Origin: Bigelowiella natans CCMP2755 | Lineage: Eukaryota > Cercozoa > Chlorarachniophyceae | Assembly (NCBI GenBank): GCA_000320545.1 | Contig: ADNK01000503.1 | Span: forward strand, 192,501-227,500 | Reading direction: 5' to 3' | Length of the DNA: 35,000 nucleotides | Part shown: positions 21,662-32,703 of the stretch, piece after piece | How the letters are laid out: every line of letters begins with the position of its first letter | Numbering within the stretch: the stretch's first letter is position 1 | Notes under the pieces: model-generated | What the model was told of the DNA's origin: nothing | The model's input: only the letters and a program-made list of their open reading frames with translations | Databases searched by the model: none | Program-made: the position numbers and the translations under genes

Positions 21662-24021
21662 GTGACTATGATTATGCTAGCATTCAGCATGATATTGCTT
21701 GTTGTGCGCTCTCCTATTTTATCATCATATCGTCGTCTTTGTCTTCATCGTCATCGTATTGTCACCGCCTGGAACAAAATACAACTGATTGCTGCCACCA
21801 CTACGTGTCTATGCGTTGTCGTCATTTTTGTTCTTCTTGTTGTTGTTATCGTTCTTCCTTGTAGGGTACACCAAGAGCGCAAATATGACGAAGAAGATGC
21901 AGAGCAACTGCCTGCTAATTTCAATGTGGATTATGAATCCAATCAAACTCCAACTACAACACGAATCTTCTCCCCCCTAGATGCCGCTGCCAAGCTGCAC
22001 TTTGATAAGTGAGGAGAGCGCATGCTGCCATTGATGATTCATAAATGACGAGAGATTGGAGATGATATCATTTCTTTGCTTCGAGACAATATGTGTGTAT
22101 ATATATTATGATTATTATGTATAAAGATGGTAATGATGATAATGACTACGACGAGAGTCATATCACGAGTGAAATAAGTGTGATTTGAGATTGGTGATGT
22201 GGTTGCGTAATTAACAGTGACAGAAGGAATAGGGAAGTAATCAACATTGAGAACAAAAAGCGTGAGGAAAAATTTCGTGAGGAACTATCTACACTCGACA
22301 AGTATCATGATCTCATATATTATTTTTATTAGTAGTAGTAGAAGTGGTAGCTACAAATAAGGGTGGTAGTGGGTGGGAGGAATATGCGCGGCATATCGAT
22401 TGCGAGTACATGAGTCACAGACACCAGCACCCATCCACACACCAGAGAAATAATGAATGAACAAACGACTGATATCGTACTCATTCATCGTCATTACCAT
22501 TTGTTGTTGTTTTTGTCTCCATACTTACCACCGTTACTACTGCTGGTGACCTTTCTTCACTCTTCTTAATGGCTGTTAAGGGAGGTAGAACGACTAGAAC
22601 AACAAGAAATAGAACTAAAGGAGAGACTACAGAAAGAAAAAGAAAGACAAATGAGAGAAGCTGCTGCAGCTGCTGAAAGAGCAAAATTAGCGGCGGAACG
22701 AAAAAAAGCTGAGGATGAGAAAAAGAAAGAGCATCATAGGAAGGCTTTATCAGGTAGAATTAGTTGTAGTAGCAGTGGTGATGGAGGAGGAGGAGAATAA
22801 TCAGTGATGTCATTATTTGACTGCACTATAGTCTCATTCTGAATACGTCGTTTTGTATTTTAGGTGAGAAGCAGCATCCATTAAAAGGTAGGTAGTCGTG
22901 TTTAATGATGGTGATGATGTGTTACAACTGAAATGATGGGGGAAATTAATAATAATAATAATAATAATAATACTGAGTATTATCTCGTTATTCTCACGAC
23001 TCGTGATTTAAGTCAATTATTTCCGTATTATTACTAATTATCTACAGCTCAAGGTGAAAAATTCTTTAAGGAAGAAAGGAAAGCAGCTTTAGCCCGGTAG
23101 AAGGAGAGACTTTATATCTTTAGATGATAGCAGCAACCAGCATTAACTTGAAACTAGTTGCATTCATAGAAAGAAGAAGAAGAAGAGACAGCCTTAGATG
23201 TAGTATCCAACATAAGGAGTACACTTCTTCCAAAGATCTCTATCATGATCTGCAAAGGACCTTATATGAATACCCCCTGACTTTGCTCATACTGCTACTG
23301 CCACTGCTACCACTATTACCTCAAATGGAGGAGAGATGTTTTATCGATAAATGATTCTTCTTCTCCTTCGATGATATTTTTAGTTATGAAAAATTAAAGA
23401 AAGTTAAGGCAGATTTTGAAAGAAGATACGATAGGTAAGCTCTTTCTTCCTCCTGTAGTATGGTGTCATGTGGATGCAACGCACCTTGTTTTGGCTATTT
23501 AATATATACATCATCACAATCGCTTCTCATACAACGCAAACCGACCTACTCCGCCATAGTACAACTACTGCATTTCTCCCCCCAACTTCTTCTTCTTCTT
23601 CTTCTTCTTCTTTTTCTTCTTCTTCTCTTCCTAATTATCAGCATCATCATCATCATCATCATCATTCTTCTTCTTTTTGTAGAGCCTATTCACCTCACTT
23701 TTTTTCCTCTCCCTCAATACCAACTGCTATCACTGCAATATGATGATAATGATGATGATGATGATGATTACGACGATGACGATGATGACTTACGATAATT
23801 TGATAATAATGATATTAGTAAACAAGAGTTTAAAAGATTCAAGAACGGCTTCAAGCTTGATAATCTATGCGAGACATTGGAAACTTCTGCCGCTATTGCG
23901 GGGAACATTATCAATGTGAGCTGCTTCCTTCAATTACTACTACTACTACTACTACTACTCTACTACTTTTTTTATGATAGTGCTTTGCATACCTGTATGT
24001 GTATCTTTCTCGCTTTGCATG

Positions 24022-24052
<31 letters not shown>

Positions 24053-24520
24053 CGTGTAGTCATATGTCCCTCTCCAGATTATTTTCCTTGTTTGTCCATG
24101 GTGAATCTAATTGAGTGGTTTTGTGGTTTTGTGTGGTTTTGTGTGTGTGTGTGTGTGTGTTCCTTTATTGCTCTCGCAGAATACCATGGTGGGTTTGAAT
24201 AGGGCAGAGTTTTTTGGAGCAGAATTTAAAGATTACATGGCAGCATTACTAGCGTGCAGAGTGGGGCGCTATGTTCGCGACAAAAAACCAAAATGGAGCA
24301 AGTTGTGCTACCTTGCTGTGACCATTGCCCTTGTTACTGAGGAGGTGAACAATTAGAAGAAGTAGAAGAAGAAGAAGACAAATGTAGAAATGGAAAGAAC
24401 AACGACAATAACAATAGCGATAGTGATCATGGATGATGATGATGATGATGATAATCATGGTGCTGCAATATGACGGATATAAACACATAAAAATGACGTT
24501 TACTTACGTACATTCAATCT

Positions 24521-24561
<41 letters not shown>

Positions 24562-25493
24562 TTCTTCTTCTTCTTTTCCAGTCCGGTAAGCCACAGGAAT
24601 TGCAGGGGATGTGCAAACTTTTTAAGGAAGCGATATTCGTGTATCTTGCTAGATATTTCATTTATATCTTGCCCGACTTTAAAGCCGATCCCCTCAAGTA
24701 TGAAGAGAAGGGCGAGGAGAAGACAATGTCAATAGAGGAATTTAAATCCAATACGAAAGAAGACAACGCGGGGTTGATGTTTTATTTTGCATTATTGCAA
24801 GTACACGTTGACTACGACAAGAAGAGTTTTCTCTCGACTGAATTAAGGAAGAAACGTTTGACATGGAACGTCACTAAACTAGGTAATAAACATATGCTAT
24901 TATCAGTACAAGTATTAGTATTAGTATTAGTATTAGTATTAGTAGCTGACACACTTTGTTCATCATGACCTTTCTCCTCATTACTACCTTTTCAGAGCCT
25001 CTCTTCGGTGGCACGGAGGGCCTATGGCGTTGGATAGCGTATTTGGCAAACCATCTCTCCTCAAATGAGAGACCCCATGCCGCTGCCACTTCGTGTTTAT
25101 ACCTTTTTATGAAGTACTGTAAGAGGTCTGCTGCTGGAAAGTTTGGTCATCAGGTTGTGCGGTGGTAGTATAGAGGCGTAGTTGTAGGATAGAGAGTTAT
25201 CATCAGGTTGTGCGGTGTTATGCGTGCGTGTGTGTGTGTGTGTGTGTGCGTGAGTGTGTGTGAGTGTTTAAATCAAGATATGTTTATTTCTTTTAAATGA
25301 TTTTTAGTGGGCAAAGATAGAGAGATTGTTATGCTCCCCTCAAGTACACCAAAAGATAGAGGATTGTCGTGAGGAAAGCATATTACCTTTTATCAAAGGC
25401 CAGAAAATATTTGAGGAAGGAACTAATGTACTAATATCGGGTGATTGGCTGAAACAATTCAAAGCCGAAACTAAAGAATCGACCAAGACATAA
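19910..25493 (+). CDS. GLE1: GLE1-like mRNA export factor with long N-terminal extension, 14 exons, about 910 aa
   Basis: GLE1 acts at the nuclear pore and activates the DEAD-box helicase DBP5 to release exported mRNA. Exons: 19910-19987, 20055-21053, 21335-21558, 21865-22008, 22218-22301, 22581-22753, 22864-22887, 23048-23096, 23384-23434, 23819-23915, 24180-24344, 24582-24882, 24996-25153, 25308-25493; phases agree throughout. Residues of about 482-567 form a charged coiled coil (KKREEKFREELSTLDKEVER, then Glu/Lys/Ala repeats), as in the middle of GLE1. The C-terminal 300 residues match the GLE1 fold in outline: LARYFIYILPDF, EGLWRWIAYLANHL near residue 807, then FGHQWAKIERLL. The first 359 residues are not typical: MGCVCCCSRTS looks like a myristoylation/palmitoylation site, followed by an uncharacterised region and a Lys-rich tail. 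That part could be a separate gene ending at TAA 21102-21104. The join at 21053/21335 is supported by phase and by a TACTAAC branch-site sequence before the acceptor. An ATG two codons upstream (19904) also exists. Confidence 0.75.
21375..21403 (+). repeat. (CAG)n translated as poly-Gln in the GLE1-like gene
   Basis: The CAG run lies in the exon 21335-21558 and in the supported frame encodes about ten Gln. A second open frame across it would read poly-Ala but does not join to flanking exons. Confidence 0.85.
21629..21660. repeat. (GAT)n microsatellite in GLE1-like intron
   Basis: GAT repeat in the intron 21559-21864. It keeps frames open on both strands, which produces spurious ORFs. Confidence 0.9.
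23588..23770. repeat. TTC, CAT and GAT microsatellites within one GLE1-like intron
   Basis: The intron 23435-23818 holds a TTC run (23588-23630), a CAT run (about 23640-23666) and a GAT/GAC run (about 23739-23770). Three different trinucleotide repeats in one 384-nt intron. Confidence 0.9.
24019..24048. repeat. (TG)n microsatellite in GLE1-like intron
   Basis: TG run in the intron 23916-24179. A second TG run lies at about 24140-24160 near the 3' end of the same intron. Confidence 0.9.
24518..24575 (+). repeat. (TTC)n polypyrimidine tract at a 3' splice site
   Basis: About 58 nt of TTC repeats end six bases before the exon at 24582 (TTTTCCAG acceptor). This is the clearest case of a microsatellite serving as the intron's polypyrimidine tract. 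Confidence 0.9.
24906..24942. repeat. (AGTATT)n hexanucleotide repeat
   Basis: About five copies of the hexamer in the intron 24883-24995, the only clear hexanucleotide array in the window. Confidence 0.85.
25225..25262. repeat. (TG)n microsatellite in the last GLE1-like intron
   Basis: Imperfect TG run with GCG and GAG interruptions in the intron 25154-25307. Confidence 0.9.
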
Positions 25494-26555
25494 TTATCCA
25501 TAACGCAACTGACGAGTTTATGTCCGAGCGCATACTTGTTGCATTGCCACATATGACTACGTCTAAACGTTACATCTATTATCATGCAGACGTTATAGCT
25601 ATTAACATGCAATTGTTACACATCGCCGCCAACATGTGCGTGCTGTTGTAATTTATATGTGCATATAAATATGTGAGACTGATGTAATCAATCAAATTAA
25701 ATTTGTTCAATGGTCATCCTCATATTGCAGATTGCTAGATTGCTGTGCAATTCAGCCGCTACAGCGCTAATGTTGAATCTGGTGGTCTCCGCTACGATGT
25801 GTGTTTCATGCAACCAAATGTTTCGGTCTTGAATGTCGCGTATTTCGCACAGCATTTCCTTCTCATTGAAAGTTAATCAATGTGTATGTACATCTAGATG
25901 TGTATGAGACGGATGCAATATGAAGTGATTAAATCTTTTCAATGGTCATCGCATAATAATGTAGCTATCTAGCTATGCAAAGCAGCGACTTATACATCTA
26001 GATATATAGGCACGTGCTAGCTAGCTAGCATATCTAGATGCTAGGATGTCTAAATGTGCACAATGGAACGCACATTAGCTGAGACTACCACTCACAATTC
26101 AAGCGCTGCTAGGCTGTAGCCGCTGCATTGCACAGCTATAGCTACATTAGAAGTACTATTGAAAGAACATGATTCATTCATGCTAGCATGCCACTCGCCG
26201 TTCCATGTCATGTACGGATGAGCTATTAGCTAGCAGGTAGGTCTAGAGGAAGATCTAGAGTATGTATTAGCTGTCTACATTGCACCCAGTGCATGTCTGG
26301 ATGCATCTAGCTAGCTAGCCTAGTGCGTGCTGATCGTGGTCACATGTGCGACATGCAGGTCTAGAGGTGTGCACAGTCTGTACATCTCCCTCATGCATAG
26401 ATTAGATGACTGCGAATAGTTGAGAAACAAGATTGATTCTGCTTTGTTATCAAAACCTTTTGAACAGTTTGTTGAGAACACGTGATGAACCTTTGATTCT
26501 AAATTATCATTATTTGATCACATCATCATAGGTATATTTTTATCAATTGAACCAA
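25494..26555. repeat. Convergent intergenic spacer with direct and inverted CTAG-rich repeats
   Basis: No gene is seen. The word ttcaatggtcatc occurs at 25706 and 25938 with related flanks, a worn direct repeat of about 232 bp. The inverted word cagccgctacagc (25753-25765) pairs with gctgtagccgctg (26113-26125) and with the copy at 863-875. Runs of CTAG (26017-26024 and 26305-26319) and many TCTAGA and GCATGC words give a composition unlike the genes. The stretch lies between the 3' ends of the GLE1-like and C2H2 genes. Confidence 0.6.
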
Positions 26556-29526
26556 TCATGATTCATTCACTGGAAAAAAGCTTTCTGGAGATCCCACGCG
26601 TTCTTCGTCGTTGTCACTTGTATGATGATGATGATGATGATAATTATGATGTGTCATTTCTCCCTTTTCTTTATCCCCATCCCCGAGTTTATTTCCTCTG
26701 CTATTTTGATCGAGTAAATTTATTGTAGTCGATGACTGAGAAAATTCTAATGAACCCCTTTCTTCCATTTGTTGCAGCAATGACGAGGAGTGAAACAAAT
26801 CTGACGATGAGGAAAAATGTTGTGATGTTCCTCCTTTCTTCGATCGATCATCATCCATGAAACTACGATGTTGTTGATGATCACGGGGGGCTACAAAGCT
26901 TGATGACAATGTTGTTGCCGATGTGACACCAGCCATTATCTCATTTTCACTATGTTGTTGTTGTTGTCGCTCTTCCTTAGATTCTTTTTCAATTGCTACT
27001 GCAGCTGCTGCTGCTAGTCTTTGTTGGGTAGTGGAAGAGGAAGCTGTAGGCATCATCTGTGAGTTTACCAGAGATGATTCATACGAGGAAGAAAATGATG
27101 AAGAAGGAGGAGGAGGAGAAATAGCTTGAAAGCTTTCGAGAAGACGGCGGGTCTTAGATGCAATGGAAGAGATCTCATCCCCTGATGTGTCAGCTGATGT
27201 GTCTCGAGAGGAGGAGGACAATAAAGTAGTAGCGCCTTGTTTCTTGTGCTGTCTTCTTCTGCTCTTTGTAGAAGAGGAGGAAGAGAGAGCACTGGTACCA
27301 GTAGAGAATGAAGATGATGCTGAGGACGGAGTGGCGTGACTGTTGCTGCTGCTCTTTTTACGGCGTCCTCGTCGAGAAAACTTGGTCCTATCAACGACGT
27401 GCGTCTCCATGTGCTCCTGAGAATGTTGTTTGTTGTCGATGATGATGATGATGATGATGATGAGGATTGTAAATAGCCTTCGACTGCAACTACAGCATGT
27501 TCTCAGAAGATAGACTGTTTATGTAATCAGGTTGATGTAGTTGACAGTATAATACGTCGCTACTATCACATGATCAAATATGACAAATACGACGACGACT
27601 ACGACGACGATCACTACGGCAGTGGGGATGGTGATGATAGAGGATTGTTGAACATCATCATCATCATCATCACCCTCATTTATAGAATATTAGTTACTTA
27701 CCGATAGGACATCTTTGGAATTAAATCTCATCTGACAATGTTGGCATCCGAAGCACCCGATAGCGTAGTGTTTCTACACAGAAAAAAGTCAGTGGTGGTA
27801 ATAATAACAGAGAATAATACTATTATGTGCTCGTAGTGGTATTACTCTGAGGCTAGCAGCTCTTGCAAAAGATTTCCTACAGTACTGACAATGGTGTGGT
27901 TGAAGGCCAGGATGCGTTCTTACGTGTGCCTGATTCATAATATATTGATATAGAAGATAGATTATAAATCGATGACCGTGTGGAGGGAATGTTGAAGTAT
28001 TGAGTGGTATTAATGAAGAAGTCGTTTTATGATCTTACCTTCAGATTCTGCTTGAGAGTGAACGACATGTTACAATGGCAGCACTTGTGTGGCTTTTCTC
28101 CATTGCCGTGGAGGGATACGACGTGTTTCTACATACAAAGAAACAGAAAATAATGCTGATCAGATAACCAACCGCTGTCATAACCATGGCATAGCCTGGA
28201 ATGGATAATTACGACACACAGATCATCATCATTATCACCATCATCACATACACAAACACACAAACACAAAACACGCTCGCACGATGCACACAAGAAGCAT
28301 ACAAGAATCGCTTAAAAGGGGGCAGCATCATGATCTTACCTTCAACGTGCTTAGTTGCGTGAAACCCTTGGGACAACGTGTGCATTGATATCTCTTTTCA
28401 GAGTCATGAATACGCTCGTGCTGATCTAGATTGAACTGAGACCTATTATTATTGTTATTATTATTATTGATAATAATAAAAATATGAATATGAGTATTAT
28501 TATTATGTGGACTCCTTATACATTCGCTACTACGGAATATGATGATGACGACAACCACGACGATGATGATAAGGCTGGAAATGCACCAATATTGTTGAGA
28601 AGAAGTAGAATTTCGTCCTCAAGGACCTTCTCCCCTCCCCCTCTCCTCTCCCGCACACACATATTGAGAGAAACAGAGATAAACGCATTAAAAAAATTTA
28701 CTATTCCTAACAACTAGATGATACACGGATCTAAACATCGTCTGAATTACTTTGTAGCAAAATTGCAAGTGGGACAAATGAATTGCATTGGCCTTATCCC
28801 TCCTCCTGCCCCTTTTAGCTGTGATGTTGGGTTCGTGTGATATTGAGGAGGAGGAGGAGGAGGAGGATGGAGATAGTGAGCGGCTCTGGGTATTATTTTA
28901 ATAGATTGATGATGGGATCGTTGCAGTAATAGCTGCTGCTGCTGCCGATCTAGATGAGTTTTCTTTTTCTGCTGATGCTGCTGTTGTTGGACTGCCGCTG
29001 CCTTCGATGGCATAGAGATTCTCTCGGTAGCAGCGATACCACCCGTGTCTGATGTATGTTGCTGCAGCTGTTGTTGTTGTTGTTGTTGTTGTTGCACATT
29101 GTTTTGCGACGCTCTACGCATGGCGTGAGCTGAAAGTGCTGGATCAAAAGAGTCGAAAACTGCTACTGCTGCAGTCGGGAGTTTTGGAAGAAGTGAATGT
29201 TGCATCACCATCATCGAGGGAGGAGGAGGAGGAGGAGAAGAAGAAAGTTTCAACTGCTGCTGCTGCTGCTGCTGCTGTGTAGGATCCCAGGGGGAAGGGG
29301 GCGCAAAGTTGGGATGAAATGCAGCTGGCATAATTTTATCATCATTTGCCATTATGATAGTAGGATGGAGTGAAGATAAACCAGAGGAGGAGGGAATAAC
29401 TTCGTTAATAGGAATGATTGGCGGTGATGACATAGTAGCAACACGTGGTGATGCTGGAGCTGAGTGCCGTGTAGTTGCTGCGGAAGAGACAAATCGAAGA
29501 CGATGGCGCGAGCCAATATTCCACAT
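26556..29526 (-). CDS. C2H2 zinc-finger protein with five tandem fingers, 6 exons, 661 aa
   Basis: Probably a nuclear DNA-binding regulator. Exons, minus: 29526-28751, 28442-28340, 28128-28039, 27929-27846, 27773-27702, 27416-26556; GT-AG with matching phases. Five fingers lie at residues 251-381: CPTCNFATKSQFNLDQHERIH; CTRCPKGF with HVVSLH; CCHCNMSF with HVRTH; CQYCRKSF with HYAIGC (a C2HC variant); and CQHCQMRF with HMETH. The linkers DSEKRYQ and GNGEKPHK resemble the TGEKP linker. The N-terminal 250 residues carry Gln, Pro and His runs, and the C-terminal 280 carry Ser, Ala and His runs, typical of disordered activation regions. The start is the first in-frame ATG (29526, MWNIGSRHRLR); a later Met (MSSPP) is possible. 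Each finger is cut by an intron at the same place. Confidence 0.85.
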
Positions 29527-30614
29527 TGAAATCACACAGGCAGCAAAGATTGTTGAGGAAAGCCAGGATAGTAGGTACCGGCGTCGCCTCTAAATAAAAT
29601 AGAGACGAGGAGACTCGAATTAGCCTTTCCTCTCATTTGTCAATCTTGTACTCAGGGAAGCAAAAATTTACAAGCTACATTGAGACAAAATAGATTATTG
29701 TAGATATATAAAAACGATGTCCTCGTTTATTTCCTGCCCTACACCGGAAGCAGCTGATAGCTCAAGGGGGGTACTCTCCTCCTCCGAGGTTGTTCTTTCA
29801 CGCGCTCAATTTACGTTCAAAAGTTTAACCACCCTCAAAATGCAAATAAAATACCTTTCCGAGAGAGATCATTATGCTCTGGAAGCGTTGGCCTCCGGTC
29901 AAGGAAGCTAGCGAGGGGGGGGTATTCACCTCCATATTGTTGTTGTTGCTACGGACTTTCAGACTCTAAATGTGACTACCAGAAACAAATTTTGGAAAAC
30001 AGATTTTATAGGAAAATGGCCTACATTTATTCATTTATATGAGGTCATATTTTATTTTTCACATTTTTTCAGCGAAATTTGTGTGGCATAACCTCAGGGG
30101 TAGGGTAGTTCTATGAACAGAGTAGCTGTTGGTGAAGTTGTAAGACATTCTTGCATGCACAATCCAAATCATGTCATAAATAGGAAAAATAACAAGACCT
30201 GTTTACGATTAATTAGCGACACATTTTTGACCAAGTACATTTTTAAGCTCACCAGGGAATTCTCGGTATAGTCATCTTTCGACAGATGTTTTGTGGGTAT
30301 ACAACCCATTTTGGTAGTGAACAATTCGACAATAATGACAACAATGTAGCAGCTCTATGAGAAGCAGACGACTTCGTTATTTTTATATTATTAGATGTTA
30401 AGAAGAAGAATTAGGCTATAAGAATAGGCTGTTCTTGTAAGAGTACGACCTTTTTTAATTAAACAATCCTTCAAATATCTTCCTGCGACTTTGATATCTT
30501 TTTGTCGCTATAAGATATATCTGGTGATCTAGAAGGTACAGTCGAATCAGGTGTGATCATAATGCTAGTTTCCCGTCGTCGTGATCGCATTGCTACTGCT
30601 TGTACTCCTGCTAC

Positions 30615-30650
<36 letters not shown>

Positions 30651-30683
30651 AACATGCAGCAGCAGCAGCAGCAGCAACCACAG
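29527..30683. other. Divergent intergenic region, 5' exons of the right-hand gene unresolved
   Basis: A TATATAAAA lies at 29705-29713, followed by an ATG frame at 29717-29911 (MSSFISCPTPEAADSS, then LKMQIKYLSERDHYALEALA) with coding-like composition. It could be a first exon of the gene to the right, but no phase-compatible join was found. At about 30471-30605 both strands are open: plus reads SGDLEGTVESGVIIMLVSRR, minus reads ITPDSTVPSRSPDISYSDKK. One of them may be a real exon. Between 29920 and 30450 nothing is recognised. Confidence 0.35.
30617..30675. repeat. (AC)n followed by (CAG)n at a probable 3' splice site
   Basis: An AC run (30617-30649) is followed by a CAG run (about 30655-30675) and then CACAG at 30679-30683. 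Any CAG could act as a 3' splice site, and all keep the same phase because they are 3 nt apart. Confidence 0.8.
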
Positions 30684-32097
30684 GCAACGACTTGCTGCTG
30701 CTGCTCCGTCTGCTGATCTCCTGATCATCTGGAAGTGGTTGTCGAAGAAACGACGAGCCAGACCGAGGGAGGAACTAGATGCGGTAATGCAAGAGCATGG
30801 GAGTCGTCGGAAAACCTTGTGGCTGCATCATGAATTGATAAGATACCCTGTATCTATATCCCATTCAATATTCTAAGCGAATTCACGATGTTTCAGGAGT
30901 TTATTGAAATTGTACTCATTCAATGAGCCCCCTCAAGAAAGGCGTTGGGACTCCCCACGTCGATGTAGAAGGCACAAACTACTTCACAACGAAGTATCAC
31001 CATCTACGGAGAGTAATACCGCCACGAAAACTCCAGCACGAAGAGGTTTTTAGCTAGAGAAATAATACACGCGGCATGAGTAATATGAATGCTATGTATG
31101 GATTCAAAGAATGTTACAACATTTTTGCGCTCCCCGCAGCCTTCCCATCCTCCTCCTCGTTCTGCTCTTAGGGCTGGTAGCTTCGGTAGTGCGAAACGGT
31201 ATGCGTGTGGAAAAGACCCTCCGATTCGTAGAAAATGGCGGCGGAGAAACGAACTCGAACAGAACTTATCCTTTAGGTATGAATCAGAAAAGGTACATTA
31301 GACATACTCCTGCGAAAAGAAATAGGAAAACTTCTCTATTCTTGGTCTTGGCACATGAGACAAAAATAGTTCTTGGCAAGCAACAGAATGAATCTGACGA
31401 CAGCTCTGTTCGAGATCGAAAGCGACTTAGACGTAGATCTGGAAAGGAGGCAGGAGAGGCTGCTCCTCCTGTAAAAGGGAAGGAAAAGATAGAAGCTAAA
31501 GAAGAAGGGAGAATGGTTTTCATCTCTGAAGATATCATAGGAGGAGGTAGCAATACTGCCAACCAGAAGAAGAAACAAGGCTGCTGGCCTAGTAATAGAA
31601 GCAACAGTCATATATATCCAACATTACCGGCGATAGCATCCAAATCGTCGCCATCATTGCCAGCTCCTGCCGTCACATCAGACAGCGTCTTGCCTGGACG
31701 AGCTTCTTCTTCTTCTTCTTCTTCTTCATACGCTCCAGTAATGATGAAGAAGGTAACGACGACGAACAAAATAGAACAAGGAAAAGGTTCCAGACGCGTA
31801 CGAATAGACAGAAATATCGATCTTCTTGTGTACAACCCCCCCAATTCCCAGCTGCGTGAGAAAGGAGACCAGCTTTCTTTTGGTCTCCAACCAGTCAAAA
31901 AAGAAGAGAAGGAGGAGGATCAGGAGAGACCAAAGGAAAAAATCGGTAGAAGTGAGTATGATGATGATGATGATGACTCTGCAGTAGCAATTCACACACT
32001 GAATGAAAAGGCAAAAAACATATTACTACAGTTGAATAATGATCTATTAATACCCCTCCACCACTCATAACAAATAGATAACCCTACAACTGATTCG

Positions 32098-32132
<35 letters not shown>

Positions 32133-32653
32133 GCAATATATACTGATCATGCTCTAACCCTAACCCTAATGATACAGCAGCAACTTTTCTAGCAAAAGAC
32201 AATTCTATATCTTATACTACCTCTGGTGGCGGTAGTCGTCACCCTTCAAGTAGTATTGCAGCATCTACGAGAAGTACAAGGGCTAGTCCAGCCTACGATT
32301 CTTCCCCCTCTCTTCTTCTCGCAAGGCTATCTTCTACTTCTTCATTATCATCATTATCATCATCCTCAAAATTATCAGAAGAGACAGGCTGCTTTATGCA
32401 AAGCTCATCCAGCAATCAACGTTTACTTTCGACGACGACGACTACTGAAACCAACAATGGTAGCACCATTGATGGTACTGCTGAAGGTGCTGCTATAAGG
32501 AATACATCGAAAAAGAAGAGTAGCAAGAAGAAAAGGAGGAGGATCATCATTGATAGGTATTAGTAACATCTCAACGACGTGTAGATGAATTATCATCAGT
32601 AGCAATAGAGGGGAAAGGGAAGAATAATAATGAAAACAAGGATCATCTTTCTC

Positions 32654-32703
<50 letters not shown>

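Noticed and set aside
21443-22012. A 189-residue plus-strand frame across 21443-22012 with Met runs
   Set aside because: It reads through an intron filled with GAT repeats. The flanking exons are explained in another frame by a phase-2 GT-AG join (21558 to 21865).
31284-31995. Several minus-strand frames of 89-106 residues
   Set aside because: They are antisense to the exon 31172-31951, with no recognisable motif and no supporting splice chain.
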